This document shows positions 27,751 through 35,288 of a DNA stretch of 64,000 nucleotides, piece after piece. This DNA is from Rothia uropygialis (GTDB lineage Bacteria > Actinomycetota > Actinomycetes > Actinomycetales > Micrococcaceae): NCBI RefSeq assembly GCF_004137765.1, contig NZ_NOIS01000005.1, positions 310,001 to 374,000 on the forward strand, given 5' to 3'. The translations under genes were made by a program, and so were the position numbers. Below the pieces are notes generated by a model. The model had not been told where the DNA came from, did no database searches, and was given only the letters and a program-made list of their open reading frames with translations. The first letter of the stretch is position 1. Each line of letters opens with the position of its first letter.

Positions 27751-28481
27751 CCCCCTTTCCGCTCGCCGGATCGTGGCGTGAGCGGAGCCCAGAAAGCACA
27801 GGAGCGACCCCGCGGCCTTACTGGCACTCAAACCATGCTCCCGCCCCAGAATCGAAACCAGCTTTTCGTCCGCGCCCTTTTCGCTCTGACGTCTCCAGCA
27901 CCGAGAATCATGTGTCGGTTCTTCGACCGCCTCATGCCGTCGGCGTGGGAGTAACCAGAATTCATCGACTCGGATTAACAATTCTTGTGAGTTTATGGAT
28001 TACCGTCTTCACGCGGTCGAGATCTGCAGCTCCTGCTTTCGGGGCAATCCCTGACGGAGCGGTATTGCCGACGCCATCGCAATCCGACTGGTGTGCTGGC
28101 CACCACCCCCGGCCACCAGTGGCGGGCCTGCTCGATCTCATTCGAAGCCCGCCGCCCCCACGAAACGGGGGTGAGGCGGAGGTCACTCGAGTCGGTGCCG
28201 TTATCCCTCGTTGGTGTGGTGGTTGCCCGATTCGGTGCAGCTTTCCTGTCTGAGGAGAGGCTACCCGATTCGGTGGCGGTTTCCCACGTTAGAAAGGGGT
28301 ATAACCCCACCACCACGATGGGAAATGCCCCTCAATCAGGCAACCCCCATCCAACAGCACCCCGGAGCCGAGAGCAACCCTTGAGGGGGTCGCCGTGACG
28401 ACTCAACCCGCTTATGGGGAGCCTTCCCCGCAGAATCGACGCACGACGCCCGTGAAACTACACACGTCAGGAGAGAATACG
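27751..28481. other. Gene-less stretch next to tRNA-Arg
   Basis: About 730 bases in which I find no convincing gene; the open frames present have no ribosome site or recognisable motif. The right half holds hairpins (CCCCC-ACGAAAC-GGGGG at 28155-28171; GGGGT-ATA-ACCCC near 28300) and a three-copy degenerate repeat at 28189-28285. It lies downstream of the 3' end of tRNA-Arg, a position often used by integrating elements, but no integrase or duplicated tRNA end was seen. Confidence 0.5.
28189..28285. repeat. Three degenerate 19-bp direct repeats
   Basis: Copies at 28189-28207, 28229-28247 and 28267-28285 follow the pattern GATTCGGTG-N2-G-N-TTTCCC, with first-base spacing of 40 and 38. Copies 1 and 2 each match copy 3 at 15 of 19 positions. 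Function unknown; too degenerate for CRISPR. Confidence 0.45.
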
Positions 28482-28554
28482 TGCCCTCGAGTGGATTCGA
28501 ACCACCGACACCGGCTTTAGGAGAGCCGTGCTCTATCCCCTGAGCTACGAGGGC
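28482..28554 (-). tRNA. tRNA-Arg (anticodon CCT)
   Basis: The minus strand folds as a 73-base cloverleaf without encoded CCA: acceptor GCCCTC/GAGGGC, D arm GCTCAGGGGATAGAGC, anticodon stem CGGCT/AGCCG with loop CTCCTAA (anticodon CCT), and T arm GTGGTTCGAATCCAC. It reads AGG arginine codons. Confidence 0.96.
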
Positions 28555-28596
28555 GCACCGCTCTAGTCTACAGGGTTTGCGTGCAATGCTGGAGTC

Positions 28597-29490
28597 ATGG
28601 CCGTTTTGATTGACCCGCCTTTGTGGCCCGCGCACGGAACAGTGTTCTCCCATCTCGTATCCGATTCCAGTCTCGAGGAACTGCACGAACTGGTCGGTCG
28701 AACCTCGATCAGCCCCAGAGCATTCGATCACGATCACTACGACGTACCGGCGCACCTGATCGACGAGGCCGTCGCCGCAGGCGCCACCCGCGTGTCGGCA
28801 CATGAGCTCACACGTCGCCTCACGGCCTCTGGCCTGAGAATCCCGGCCAAAGAACGACCGGCCAGACTTCGGCGACGCCTAGCGCGCGAGTGGAAGGACC
28901 TTGTCCCCACCGCCCCCGAACTCGGTGATTTTCTTCTGGATCGATGGGACGCACCGGGTCGCGAATATCACACATCCGTTCACTTGTCCGAGGTCCTCGG
29001 GAACGTGCGCACACTCGGCAATGCGGAGAGCGTCGGTCCTGAGTCCTCCCGCATCCTAAGCATCGCGTCCTGGTATCACGACGCCGTGTATCACGGCATA
29101 CCGGGCAAGGACGAACGAGCAAGCGCAGAACTGGCCGTAGCCCACCTCACCGGCCATGTGGAGACCGCAGAAATCAGTCGCGCGCAGGCGATCATCCTCG
29201 GAACGATCGATCACACCCAAGCCTCCAAGGAATCACTCTGGCCGATCTTTCACGACGCCGATTTGGGAATCCTGGCGGCTTCACGGGAGCGGTATGAGCG
29301 ATATGTCGCCTCGGTGCGTCGAGAATACTGCCGCGTCCCGGAGGGGGTGTTCCGTAGCACCCGTGCCGAAATTCTGGAAGGATTCCTTGGCCAGGACGCG
29401 CTTTATCTCACGGACTGGGCCAAACGGTGGTGGGAGGAAAAGGCTCGCCAAAACCTTCGGTCAGAGATCAAAGCGCTTCGGAGCGAGTGA
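28597..29490 (+). CDS. DUF4031 domain fused to an HD-domain protein
   Basis: A 297-residue soluble protein. Residues 1 to about 90 match the DUF4031 pattern (MAVLIDPPLWPAHGTVFSHLVSD, then FDHDHYDVP). From about 108 a predicted HD-type metal-dependent phosphohydrolase follows: REYHTSVHL (H125), ASWYHDAVYHG (H161-D162), ERASAELA and FHDADLGILA carry the expected metal ligands. Stand-alone versions of both are common in actinobacteria and often neighbours; here they form one reading frame. Substrate unknown. It diverges from tRNA-Arg with 42 bases between. Confidence 0.8.
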   Translation: MAVLIDPPLWPAHGTVFSHLVSDSSLEELHELVGRTSISPRAFDHDHYDVPAHLIDEAVAAGATRVSAHELTRRLTASGLRIPAKERPARLRRRLAREWKDLVPTAPELGDFLLDRWDAPGREYHTSVHLSEVLGNVRTLGNAESVGPESSRILSIASWYHDAVYHGIPGKDERASAELAVAHLTGHVETAEISRAQAIILGTIDHTQASKESLWPIFHDADLGILAASRERYERYVASVRREYCRVPEGVFRSTRAEILEGFLGQDALYLTDWAKRWWEEKARQNLRSEIKALRSE

Positions 29491-29499
29491 GTAGGCGTG

Positions 29500-29781
29500 T
29501 CAGCCGCGATTTGATTCGCTTTTCGTGCCATTCGCACGATTCTTGCGAGAACGAGAGCGGTTGTAGATGACTGCCGATACGAGACCAATGATGATGCCGA
29601 TTCCGCCGACGATTGAGACCCACATCGCGGGGTTGCCGAGGGAGAAGGACAGAATCAGTCCGATGATGATCCCCGGAACGGCACCTGCCACCATGCCAAC
29701 GGCCATCGCTTGGAATTCTTGATCGCTGCTGCTCTTGGGGGGCTCAAACTGTGAGGGCATGACTTCATGATAGATCGTCAA
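29500..29781 (-). CDS. Small membrane protein of unknown function
   Basis: A 93-residue protein with a hydrophilic N terminus, two Gly-rich hydrophobic segments (MAVGMVAGAVPGIIIGLIL and WVSIVGGIGIIIGLVSAVIY) and a basic tail rich in Arg, Lys and Asn. No domain recognised. Either ATG 29781 or ATG 29760 could be the start; neither has a strong ribosome site. It converges on the DUF4031-HD gene with nine bases between stops. Confidence 0.6.
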   Translation of the reverse strand: MTIYHEVMPSQFEPPKSSSDQEFQAMAVGMVAGAVPGIIIGLILSFSLGNPAMWVSIVGGIGIIIGLVSAVIYNRSRSRKNRANGTKSESNRG

Positions 29782-29801
29782 CCTTGGCCTAAGCGCAAAA
29801 A

Positions 29802-29831
29802 TGCGGCCCCCACTGGTCTACGGGGGCCGCA
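29802..29831 (-). terminator. Intrinsic terminator, minus strand
   Basis: A perfect 10-bp stem (TGCGGCCCCC at 29802-29811, GGGGGCCGCA at 29822-29831) with a 10-base loop. In the minus direction it is followed by TTTTT. The transcript it ends is not obvious, since the NlpC/P60 gene has its own terminator further right. Confidence 0.75.
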
Positions 29832-30068
29832 CCGCTCGGAACCGGTACCGGCTCCGAAGTGACGAGCTTTCGCCGTAATGGCTCAACTCGTCCAAGGAGG
29901 AAAAACCTACTTGCCCAGCATAGTCATAAATTCGGCGATCCAGGCGAATTCGGGCGGAAGAATACTCACTCGGGAGGTTTGTCTTCACTTCGGCCGCGGC
30001 GTCTTTTGTCCGCGACGGACTCTGCGGGCTAATGTGCATGGGGCCACAGGCCCGGAGCGATCGAACGC
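29832..30068 (-). other. Unassigned segment between two minus-strand terminators
   Basis: This 237-base stretch lies between the NlpC/P60 terminator and the terminator at 29802-29831, so it may encode a separate short transcript. A 73-codon frame (30039-29818, beginning MHISPQSPSRTKD) ends inside the terminator and lacks a ribosome site. A small hairpin AATTCG...CGAATT is present. A small RNA is as likely as a protein. Confidence 0.35.
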
Positions 30069-30074
30069 AAAAAA

Positions 30075-30105
30075 GGGGCGCCCGGGTTTCCCTCCCAGGC
30101 GCCCC
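30075..30105 (-). terminator. Terminator of the NlpC/P60 gene
   Basis: GGGGCGCC and GGCGCCCC form a strong GC stem. In the minus direction it is followed by six T residues (30074-30069). It lies 35 bases after the stop codon. Confidence 0.85.
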
Positions 30106-30139
30106 TTATTACTCATAAGGCGAAGTCAGTGTGCCGAAA

Positions 30140-30766
30140 TTACATTCCGGGCATGCTGTAGTAGCCATCAACCGGCATCATTCCGCCGCCGTCAACCGAA
30201 GTGATTTCGGTGCCCTGCGAAGGGTTCAGCGCGGAGACCATCTGGCCATTACCGAGGTAGATACCAACGTGCTCGTAGCCATTGGTGAAGACGACGTCAC
30301 CCGGCTGCGGATCAGAGGTCGGGGTCAGCTGGTTCTTCATCGAGTGGGTGTAGGAATCCAACTGAACTCCGGACTGTGCAGCAACGTAGGACACGAAGCC
30401 TGAGCAGTCCCAAGCCTTGAAGTCCGAGCCGCCCCAAACGTAGGAGCCGCCGATGCCGGCCTTGGCATCCTCAACGATCTTGGCACGGTTGCCGGAGACG
30501 TTGGTGTTGCCCGAATCCTGGGTGTTGGATGCCTGAGCACCGTTGTCAACGGCCTGGGTATTGGATGCCTGAGTGCTGAAATCAGCAGTCTGCACGTTGG
30601 AGGACTGCGTGGTGTACGAGGCGTTGTCGACCGGCTCTGCGGTTGCGAATGCGTTGGCCGGTGCTACCGAACCGGCGATGACGCCTGCGGCGGCGACAGC
30701 GATACCGGTGTTGCGGACAGCGTGGGACTGGGTTGCAGCGCGGTGGCGAGCAATGTGCTTAGTCAT
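30140..30766 (-). CDS. Secreted NlpC/P60 peptidoglycan endopeptidase
   Basis: A 208-residue exported cell-wall hydrolase. Residues 1-40 form a signal peptide with a basic start, hydrophobic core GIAVAAAGVIAGSVA and ANA site. Residues 53-88 are three imperfect 12-residue repeats (TQSSNVQTADFS, TQASNTQAVDNG, AQASNTQDSGNT), probably a flexible linker. The NlpC/P60 domain follows: WGGSDFKAWDCSGF with catalytic C121, and EHVGIYLG with H166. The family cleaves D-Glu-meso-DAP or equivalent stem-peptide bonds. The leader is a c-di-AMP riboswitch, and GGGAGGA before the ATG sits right next to it. Confidence 0.92.
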   Translation of the reverse strand: MTKHIARHRAATQSHAVRNTGIAVAAAGVIAGSVAPANAFATAEPVDNASYTTQSSNVQTADFSTQASNTQAVDNGAQASNTQDSGNTNVSGNRAKIVEDAKAGIGGSYVWGGSDFKAWDCSGFVSYVAAQSGVQLDSYTHSMKNQLTPTSDPQPGDVVFTNGYEHVGIYLGNGQMVSALNPSQGTEITSVDGGGMMPVDGYYSMPGM

Positions 30767-30776
30767 AATAAAAGTT

Positions 30777-30940
30777 TTCCTCCCTGTGCCTGCGAGGTGA
30801 GCTGTCGGGTTCGGATGGGAGACACCCGGTCGCGCAAGCGACTTAACCCCAAGGGCTCTTACAAAGAAGAACCCGTTATTGGGTCCCCCGCCTCTGCCAA
30901 CGGACGTGTCGGTTTTTTGGTTCTTCGGTTAGTGGCAGAG
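30777..30940 (-). promoter_or_regulatory. ydaO/yuaA-type c-di-AMP riboswitch
   Basis: Read on the minus strand, the leader has the conserved ydaO blocks in order: CAGAGGCGGGGGACCC (around 30881-30896), TTGGGGTTAAGTCGC, then CCCATCCGAACCCGACAG and CTCACCTCGCAGGC ending near 30788. CTCTGCCA and TGGCAGAG (30933-30940 and 30892-30899 on the plus strand) pair as an 8-bp helix. The Shine-Dalgarno GGGAGG begins at about 30786, directly after the aptamer, and no T-tract terminator is visible. Actinobacterial examples usually turn off wall-hydrolase genes when c-di-AMP is high. Confidence 0.9.
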
Positions 30941-31016
30941 CTAGGCGTTCTAACCGAAGGTGCCGTCTCGACCAGTGATTGGCACGAGTTCGAGAGTACA
31001 CACGGGACACGGAAAA

Positions 31017-31033
31017 GTCACGTTTTGGTCACG
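31017..31033. promoter_or_regulatory. GTCACG direct-repeat pair, proximal
   Basis: GTCACG at 31017-31022 and 31028-31033, separated by five bases (11-bp period), upstream of the riboswitch. The geometry suits a dimer of an OmpR-type response regulator. MtrA, which controls cell-wall hydrolase genes in actinobacteria, is a reasonable candidate. Regulator not shown. Confidence 0.45.
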
Positions 31034-31170
31034 ACGATCCGGAACAAACCGTGTTCACCGACCCTTCTCGAGGTTGACGGGCACCACTTCCGACGTCGGA
31101 CGAGAAAATCCAATCAGCCCCTGACAAGCACTATTGCAGGGAAGTTGGCTTATTCAGTGGCTGTGACTTG

Positions 31171-31207
31171 CGACACGGCGTAACACTTAAAATTTTTTTC
31201 CGTGTCG
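31171..31207. repeat. Inverted repeat in the long leader region
   Basis: CGACACGG at 31171-31178 and CCGTGTCG at 31200-31207 flank an AT-rich core. A second small inverted repeat (CACAGG 31213-31218, CCTGTG 31225-31230) follows. The stretch 30960-31369 between the riboswitch and tdk has no gene; these repeats and the GTCACG pairs are all I can support in it. Confidence 0.45.
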
Positions 31208-31281
31208 TACGGCACAGGATCTTCCCTGTGACTTTTTGGCTCTCCGGGTGGCTCTCCAGGTCTCTGTCAGGGGTCCCACGG

Positions 31282-31298
31282 GTCACGAAAAGGTCACG
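31282..31298. promoter_or_regulatory. GTCACG direct-repeat pair, distal
   Basis: GTCACG at 31282-31287 and 31293-31298, again with five bases between, the same arrangement as the pair at 31017-31033 and 265 bases further upstream of the NlpC/P60 gene. It lies 72 bases beyond the tdk stop codon. Confidence 0.45.
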
Positions 31299-31369
31299 AA
31301 ATGATTAAGCCGGTGGCCTCAAAGGTCAAGATTCGGCGACTTTTTCAAGGTTCCGCCGACCGGGAGGGG

Positions 31370-31993
31370 CTATTCCCCCAGCACGCCTCGGGTCTCGTCG
31401 AGGTAGCAGGTAGCGCACAACGATTCGTAGGTCACGGCCTCGCCGTCAATGGCTATTTGTGTCCCAGAGAAGACGAATTCGTCTCCCACGCGCCGACCAT
31501 TGAACAAGGCCTTGCGTCCACAACGGCAGATGGTTTTGAGCTCTTCCAAAGTGTGCGAGAGCTCGAGCAATCGGGCGGACCCGGGAAATGCGCGTGTTTG
31601 GAAGTCGGTTCTGATCCCGTAGGCAAGTACTGGCACACCGTCCAGAACCGCGATGCGCATCAGATCGTCGACCTGAGCCGGCGTCAGGAACTGTGCCTCA
31701 TCGATCAGTAGACACGCTACAGATGGCAGCTCGACGTGCATGTCGAGCCCTCCGTCCCGCCCCTGAGCGTGGTGCCGAAAGGTATCGCGTGCGGAGTCCT
31801 CGGGGCCCAGGAGGAAGTTGACCTCCCGCTCGACCCCGAGCCGCGACACGATCTGGGATTCGCCCTTGGTATCCACTCTTGGCTTGGCCAAGAGGATGCG
31901 TTGGCCCCGCTCCTCGTAGTTGAAGGCGGCCTGGAGCAGCGCAGTGGACTTTCCGGAGTTCATGGCTCCGTAACGAAAATAGAGTTTGGCCAC
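31370..31993 (-). CDS. tdk: Thymidine kinase (type II)
   Basis: A 207-residue cytoplasmic kinase phosphorylating thymidine for salvage. Walker A GAMNSGKSTALLQ, Walker B-like LLIDEAQFLT, the lasso region and the two zinc-binding cysteine pairs (CRCG and CATC) are intact. Start is GTG at 31993, six bases after the dtxR stop, so the two genes are cotranscribed and possibly coupled. Length is normal for bacterial type II TK. Confidence 0.95.
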   Translation of the reverse strand: MAKLYFRYGAMNSGKSTALLQAAFNYEERGQRILLAKPRVDTKGESQIVSRLGVEREVNFLLGPEDSARDTFRHHAQGRDGGLDMHVELPSVACLLIDEAQFLTPAQVDDLMRIAVLDGVPVLAYGIRTDFQTRAFPGSARLLELSHTLEELKTICRCGRKALFNGRRVGDEFVFSGTQIAIDGEAVTYESLCATCYLDETRGVLGE

Positions 31994-31999
31994 GTCCGG

Positions 32000-32695
32000 T
32001 CAGGCGCCGCGCTTGACGACAATGTGGTCCGCGACTTCCAGGTCCACGTCCACACCGCCGTCTTCCCCATCTACCTGCACGTGAATCGCCCCAACCTTGG
32101 GTTGGATACTGATCACGGCGCCCTGACGGAGACCCGCCCGGCCCAGAACCTTCATAATTTCGACGTCCGATTGCAGAACTTCCGGGAAACGGGCAACGGT
32201 GAACCGGTCCTCTTCGGAAGAATCCTTGGCGGCAATGGTCAGGGTCACGGTCTTCGGGTCGTCCCTCTCGCTGGTTACGCCCAGCTCTTCGAGGCCCGGA
32301 ATGGCGTTTCCGTACGGGGAGAACTTGGGAGAATTGAGCAACTCGACGAGTCGACGCTCGACACGTTCGCTCATGACGTGTTCCCAACGGCACGCCTCGT
32401 CGTGGACGTATGCCATGTCCAGCCCGACGACGTCGGCCAGGAGTCGCTCGGCCAAGCGGTGCTTGCGCATCACGGAAACGGCACGACTGCGCCCCTCCGG
32501 AGTGAGGGACAGCGATCGGTCGCTCTCGACGTGCACGAGACCGTGGCGTTCCATACGCGCAACGGTTTGAGAAACGGTTGGGCCAGAATGGTCAAGGCGC
32601 TCTGCGATCCGGGCACGCATCGGAGTGATGCCTTCTTCCTCCAAATCCAGAATGGTTCGGAGGTACATCTCGGTGGTATCAACGAGGTCCGTCAT
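32000..32695 (-). CDS. DtxR-family metal-dependent transcriptional regulator
   Basis: A 231-residue regulator of the DtxR/IdeR family. The N-terminal winged helix (MYLRTILDLEEEGITPMRARIAERLDHSGPTVSQTVARMERHGLV) is followed by the metal-binding and dimerisation domain (HRLAERLLADVVGLDMAYVHDEACRWEHVMS, with the Cys, His and Glu ligands of IdeR) and a C-terminal SH3-like domain. It would repress iron-uptake genes when Fe2+ is plentiful; a manganese sensor is possible. First gene of dtxR-tdk and divergent from serC. Confidence 0.9.
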   Translation of the reverse strand: MTDLVDTTEMYLRTILDLEEEGITPMRARIAERLDHSGPTVSQTVARMERHGLVHVESDRSLSLTPEGRSRAVSVMRKHRLAERLLADVVGLDMAYVHDEACRWEHVMSERVERRLVELLNSPKFSPYGNAIPGLEELGVTSERDDPKTVTLTIAAKDSSEEDRFTVARFPEVLQSDVEIMKVLGRAGLRQGAVISIQPKVGAIHVQVDGEDGGVDVDLEVADHIVVKRGA

Positions 32696-32869
32696 TGGAG
32701 GTATAACGCCCTTCTCGTAATTTTCCTGACTGTATGCCAGTCCATTCTAGGGGCTTAGGTTCATCTTCCGTCGAAGATTCACTGCTGGAGGACTCGACCA
32801 AGCACAATGGTGGAGTCAGGACGCAGCAGAGACAGTACGCACAGCCCTCTGATCATTGGAGCACAACCC

Positions 32870-33991
32870 GTGACCGAAAACATTGTCATTCCGGAAAATA
32901 TTCTTCCCGCCGACGGACGCTTCGGCGCCGGCCCTTCCAAAGTTCGACCCGAGCAGGTCGATGCCGTCGTATCGGCCCAGAACATTCTCGGGACCTCGCA
33001 TCGGCAGGCTCCGGTCAAGGACCTCGTGAGTTCCGTCCGATCAGGCCTCAGTAACCTGTTCGGCCTTCCCGAGGGCTACGAGGTTATCCTGGGAACGGGC
33101 GGGGCGACGTCGTTCTGGGATTCGGCGACTTTCAACCTGGTCCGCTCCAAGGCCGCGCACCTGAGCTTCGGCGAATTCGGTTCCAAGTTCGCGGCCGCCA
33201 CCGATAAGGCTCCATTCCTCGACCGCTCCGAGATCGCGACGTCGGAGCCCGGAACGCGCCCTGATCTCTCTCCCGTTTCCGGAGCAGATGTTTACGCGTG
33301 GCCCCAGAACGAGACGTCGACTGGGGTCTCCGCCCCTGTTGTGCGCCCAAACGGCGCCGACGAGGGTGCCCTCGTGGTCGTCGACGCGACCAGCGCGGCT
33401 GGCGGCATGGCCGTCGATGCCAGAGAGGCCGACGTCTACTATTTCTCGCCGCAGAAGAATTTCGCGTCGGACGGCGGCCTCTGGCTCTCCTTCTTCTCTC
33501 CGGCCGCCCTGGAGCGCGTCGAAGAGATCGCTGCTTCGGATCGTTGGATCCCCGACTCTCTGAACCTGAAGACTGCCGTGGACAACTCGCGGAAGAACCA
33601 GACCTACAACACGCCGTCTTTGGCGAATTTGGTCATGCTCGACAACCAGATTTCGTGGATTCTGGACAACGGCGGGTTGAGCTGGGCTGCCGAACGCACG
33701 GCCCGTTCCTCGGACATGGTCTACCGCTGGGCTGAAGCCAGCGAATTCGCGCGACCCTTCGTCGAGCGCCCCGAGGATCGGTCAACCGTTATCACCACCG
33801 TCGATTTCGACGACGCCGTGGACGCCGCGCAGGTCGCCAAGGTCCTGCGCTCCCATGGTGTGGTGGATACGGAACCGTATCGCAAACTGGGACGCAATCA
33901 ACTTCGTATCGCTACTTTCACCGCAATCGACCCGGATGATGTCCGGGCGCTCCTGGCGTGCATCGATGAGGTCGTTGCGCAGATGGCATAA
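32870..33991 (+). CDS. serC: Phosphoserine aminotransferase
   Basis: A PLP-dependent class V aminotransferase of 373 residues converting 3-phosphohydroxypyruvate and glutamate to phosphoserine. It resembles the actinobacterial form (IPENILPADGRFGAGPSKVRPEQ at the N terminus; GTGGATSFWDSATFNL). The PLP lysine lies in YYFSPQKNFASDGG. The start is GTG at 32870, with GGAG eight bases upstream and homology starting at once; the frame is open further upstream without conservation. Confidence 0.94.
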   Translation: MTENIVIPENILPADGRFGAGPSKVRPEQVDAVVSAQNILGTSHRQAPVKDLVSSVRSGLSNLFGLPEGYEVILGTGGATSFWDSATFNLVRSKAAHLSFGEFGSKFAAATDKAPFLDRSEIATSEPGTRPDLSPVSGADVYAWPQNETSTGVSAPVVRPNGADEGALVVVDATSAAGGMAVDAREADVYYFSPQKNFASDGGLWLSFFSPAALERVEEIAASDRWIPDSLNLKTAVDNSRKNQTYNTPSLANLVMLDNQISWILDNGGLSWAAERTARSSDMVYRWAEASEFARPFVERPEDRSTVITTVDFDDAVDAAQVAKVLRSHGVVDTEPYRKLGRNQLRIATFTAIDPDDVRALLACIDEVVAQMA

Positions 33992-34010
33992 CCAGTTTCC
34001 CTTCCGCCGG

Positions 34011-35288
34011 TTACCGCGGCTCCTGGACTTCGAGGGCCGCGGTGATCGGCGCGTAGTTCGCCTCTTTCTCCAGACGTACGAACCCCCGCCGTGAGCGGTC
34101 GAACGTCAGGTGAAGGTGCTGGCTCCGCCAGTACCAGAACAATCCCAGGACCGCCGTGATCACCCCGGCAACCACCGCCACTCCTAGGCCCCAGCGTGCC
34201 CCGAAGACATCGTTGACGACGCCGACGACCGGCGCACCGATCGGGGTTCCGCCCATGAACACGGCCATGTAAATGCTCATGACCCTGCCGCGCATCTGCG
34301 GCTCGGTCGAGACCTGGACGTATGCGTTGGCCGACGTGATGAAGGTCAGCGCCGCGAGTCCCATCGGGACCAGCGTTATCGCGAAAACCACCACGTTGGG
34401 CGACAGGGCGGCCAGAAGGCACGTCACTCCGAATACTCCCGAGGCCCCGAAAATGAACCTCAGCCGTGGCCGCTCCCGCTTGGCAGCCATCAGTGTTCCT
34501 GCGACGGAGCCTACCGCCATGGTCGAGCTCAAGAATCCGAACTCATTCGCGCCGAATCCGAATTCGCTGGTCGCCATGGCCGCGATGTTGATCGCGGAGT
34601 TCATCCCGAAAGTTCCTACCAGGAACGCGCCGATCATCACGACAACGATGTCCGGCCGGCTCACGATGTAGGTGATTCCGTCGCGCATCCGAGAATTGGC
34701 CCTCGACACGCGCGGTATGGGCCGCAGCTTGGACGTGTCGATCTTCGCGATGGCCCCGATCATGGCCAAGAAAGTGACCATGTTGATGAGGAATACGGGC
34801 CCCGAGCCCACGGCCGCAACTAAGACGCCGGCGATGGCGGGGCCCACCATGCGTGCCGAGTTGAAGGACATCGAGTTCAACGCGACGGCGTTCGGAAGGT
34901 CCGCGTCCGAGACCAGATTGGACACGAAGGTCTGGCGCACCGGGGAGTCCAGCGCCGTGATGACGCCGAGCATCAGGGCGAAAATGTATACGTGCCACAG
35001 TTGTGCCGCACCGGTCAGCACGAGACCTCCGAGAAGCCCGCCCAACACGGCCATCGAGATCTGGGTGATGAACAACAGTTTGCGCCGGTCCGCTCGGTCT
35101 GCCAGGAGACCCGCATAAGGTGCGAGGAAAAGTTGCGGCAGGAATTGCAAGGCCATCACAATGCCCATCGCGGTGGAGTCCTCGTGGGAAAGGTCGTTGA
35201 AGACCAACCAGTCCTGGGCGATTCGTTGCATCCAGGTTCCCACATTGGAGATGAGGGCGCCCGCAAACCACAGCCGGTAATTCGGCAC
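34011..35288 (-). CDS. MFS transporter (EntS/MFS_3 type), start uncertain
   Basis: A twelve-segment MFS exporter of at least 425 residues (NYRLWFAGALISNVGTWMQRIAQDWLVF near the N terminus; AGLLADRADRRKLLF as motif A). The first standard in-frame start is GTG at 35288, with no ribosome site. Upstream the same frame continues with a family-like sequence (GGTFRSLKVPNYRLW) back to a stop codon, without any ATG, GTG or TTG. AAGGAG at 35367-35362 fits an ACG codon at 35351 (ten-base spacing) or an out-of-frame ATG at 35361 that stops after five codons. A non-standard start is possible. Substrate unknown. Confidence 0.78.
   Translation of the reverse strand: MPNYRLWFAGALISNVGTWMQRIAQDWLVFNDLSHEDSTAMGIVMALQFLPQLFLAPYAGLLADRADRRKLLFITQISMAVLGGLLGGLVLTGAAQLWHVYIFALMLGVITALDSPVRQTFVSNLVSDADLPNAVALNSMSFNSARMVGPAIAGVLVAAVGSGPVFLINMVTFLAMIGAIAKIDTSKLRPIPRVSRANSRMRDGITYIVSRPDIVVVMIGAFLVGTFGMNSAINIAAMATSEFGFGANEFGFLSSTMAVGSVAGTLMAAKRERPRLRFIFGASGVFGVTCLLAALSPNVVVFAITLVPMGLAALTFITSANAYVQVSTEPQMRGRVMSIYMAVFMGGTPIGAPVVGVVNDVFGARWGLGVAVVAGVITAVLGLFWYWRSQHLHLTFDRSRRGFVRLEKEANYAPITAALEVQEPR

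Noticed and set aside
27733-27981. 82-codon minus-strand frame after the small peptide terminator
   Set aside because: It runs through the terminator, has no ribosome site, and is Arg-rich as expected for a random frame.
28189-28285. CRISPR array
   Set aside because: Only three short repeats that differ at several positions, and no cas genes.
28482-28554. Integrated element at tRNA-Arg
   Set aside because: No integrase, no duplicated tRNA 3' end and no phage gene could be found on either side.
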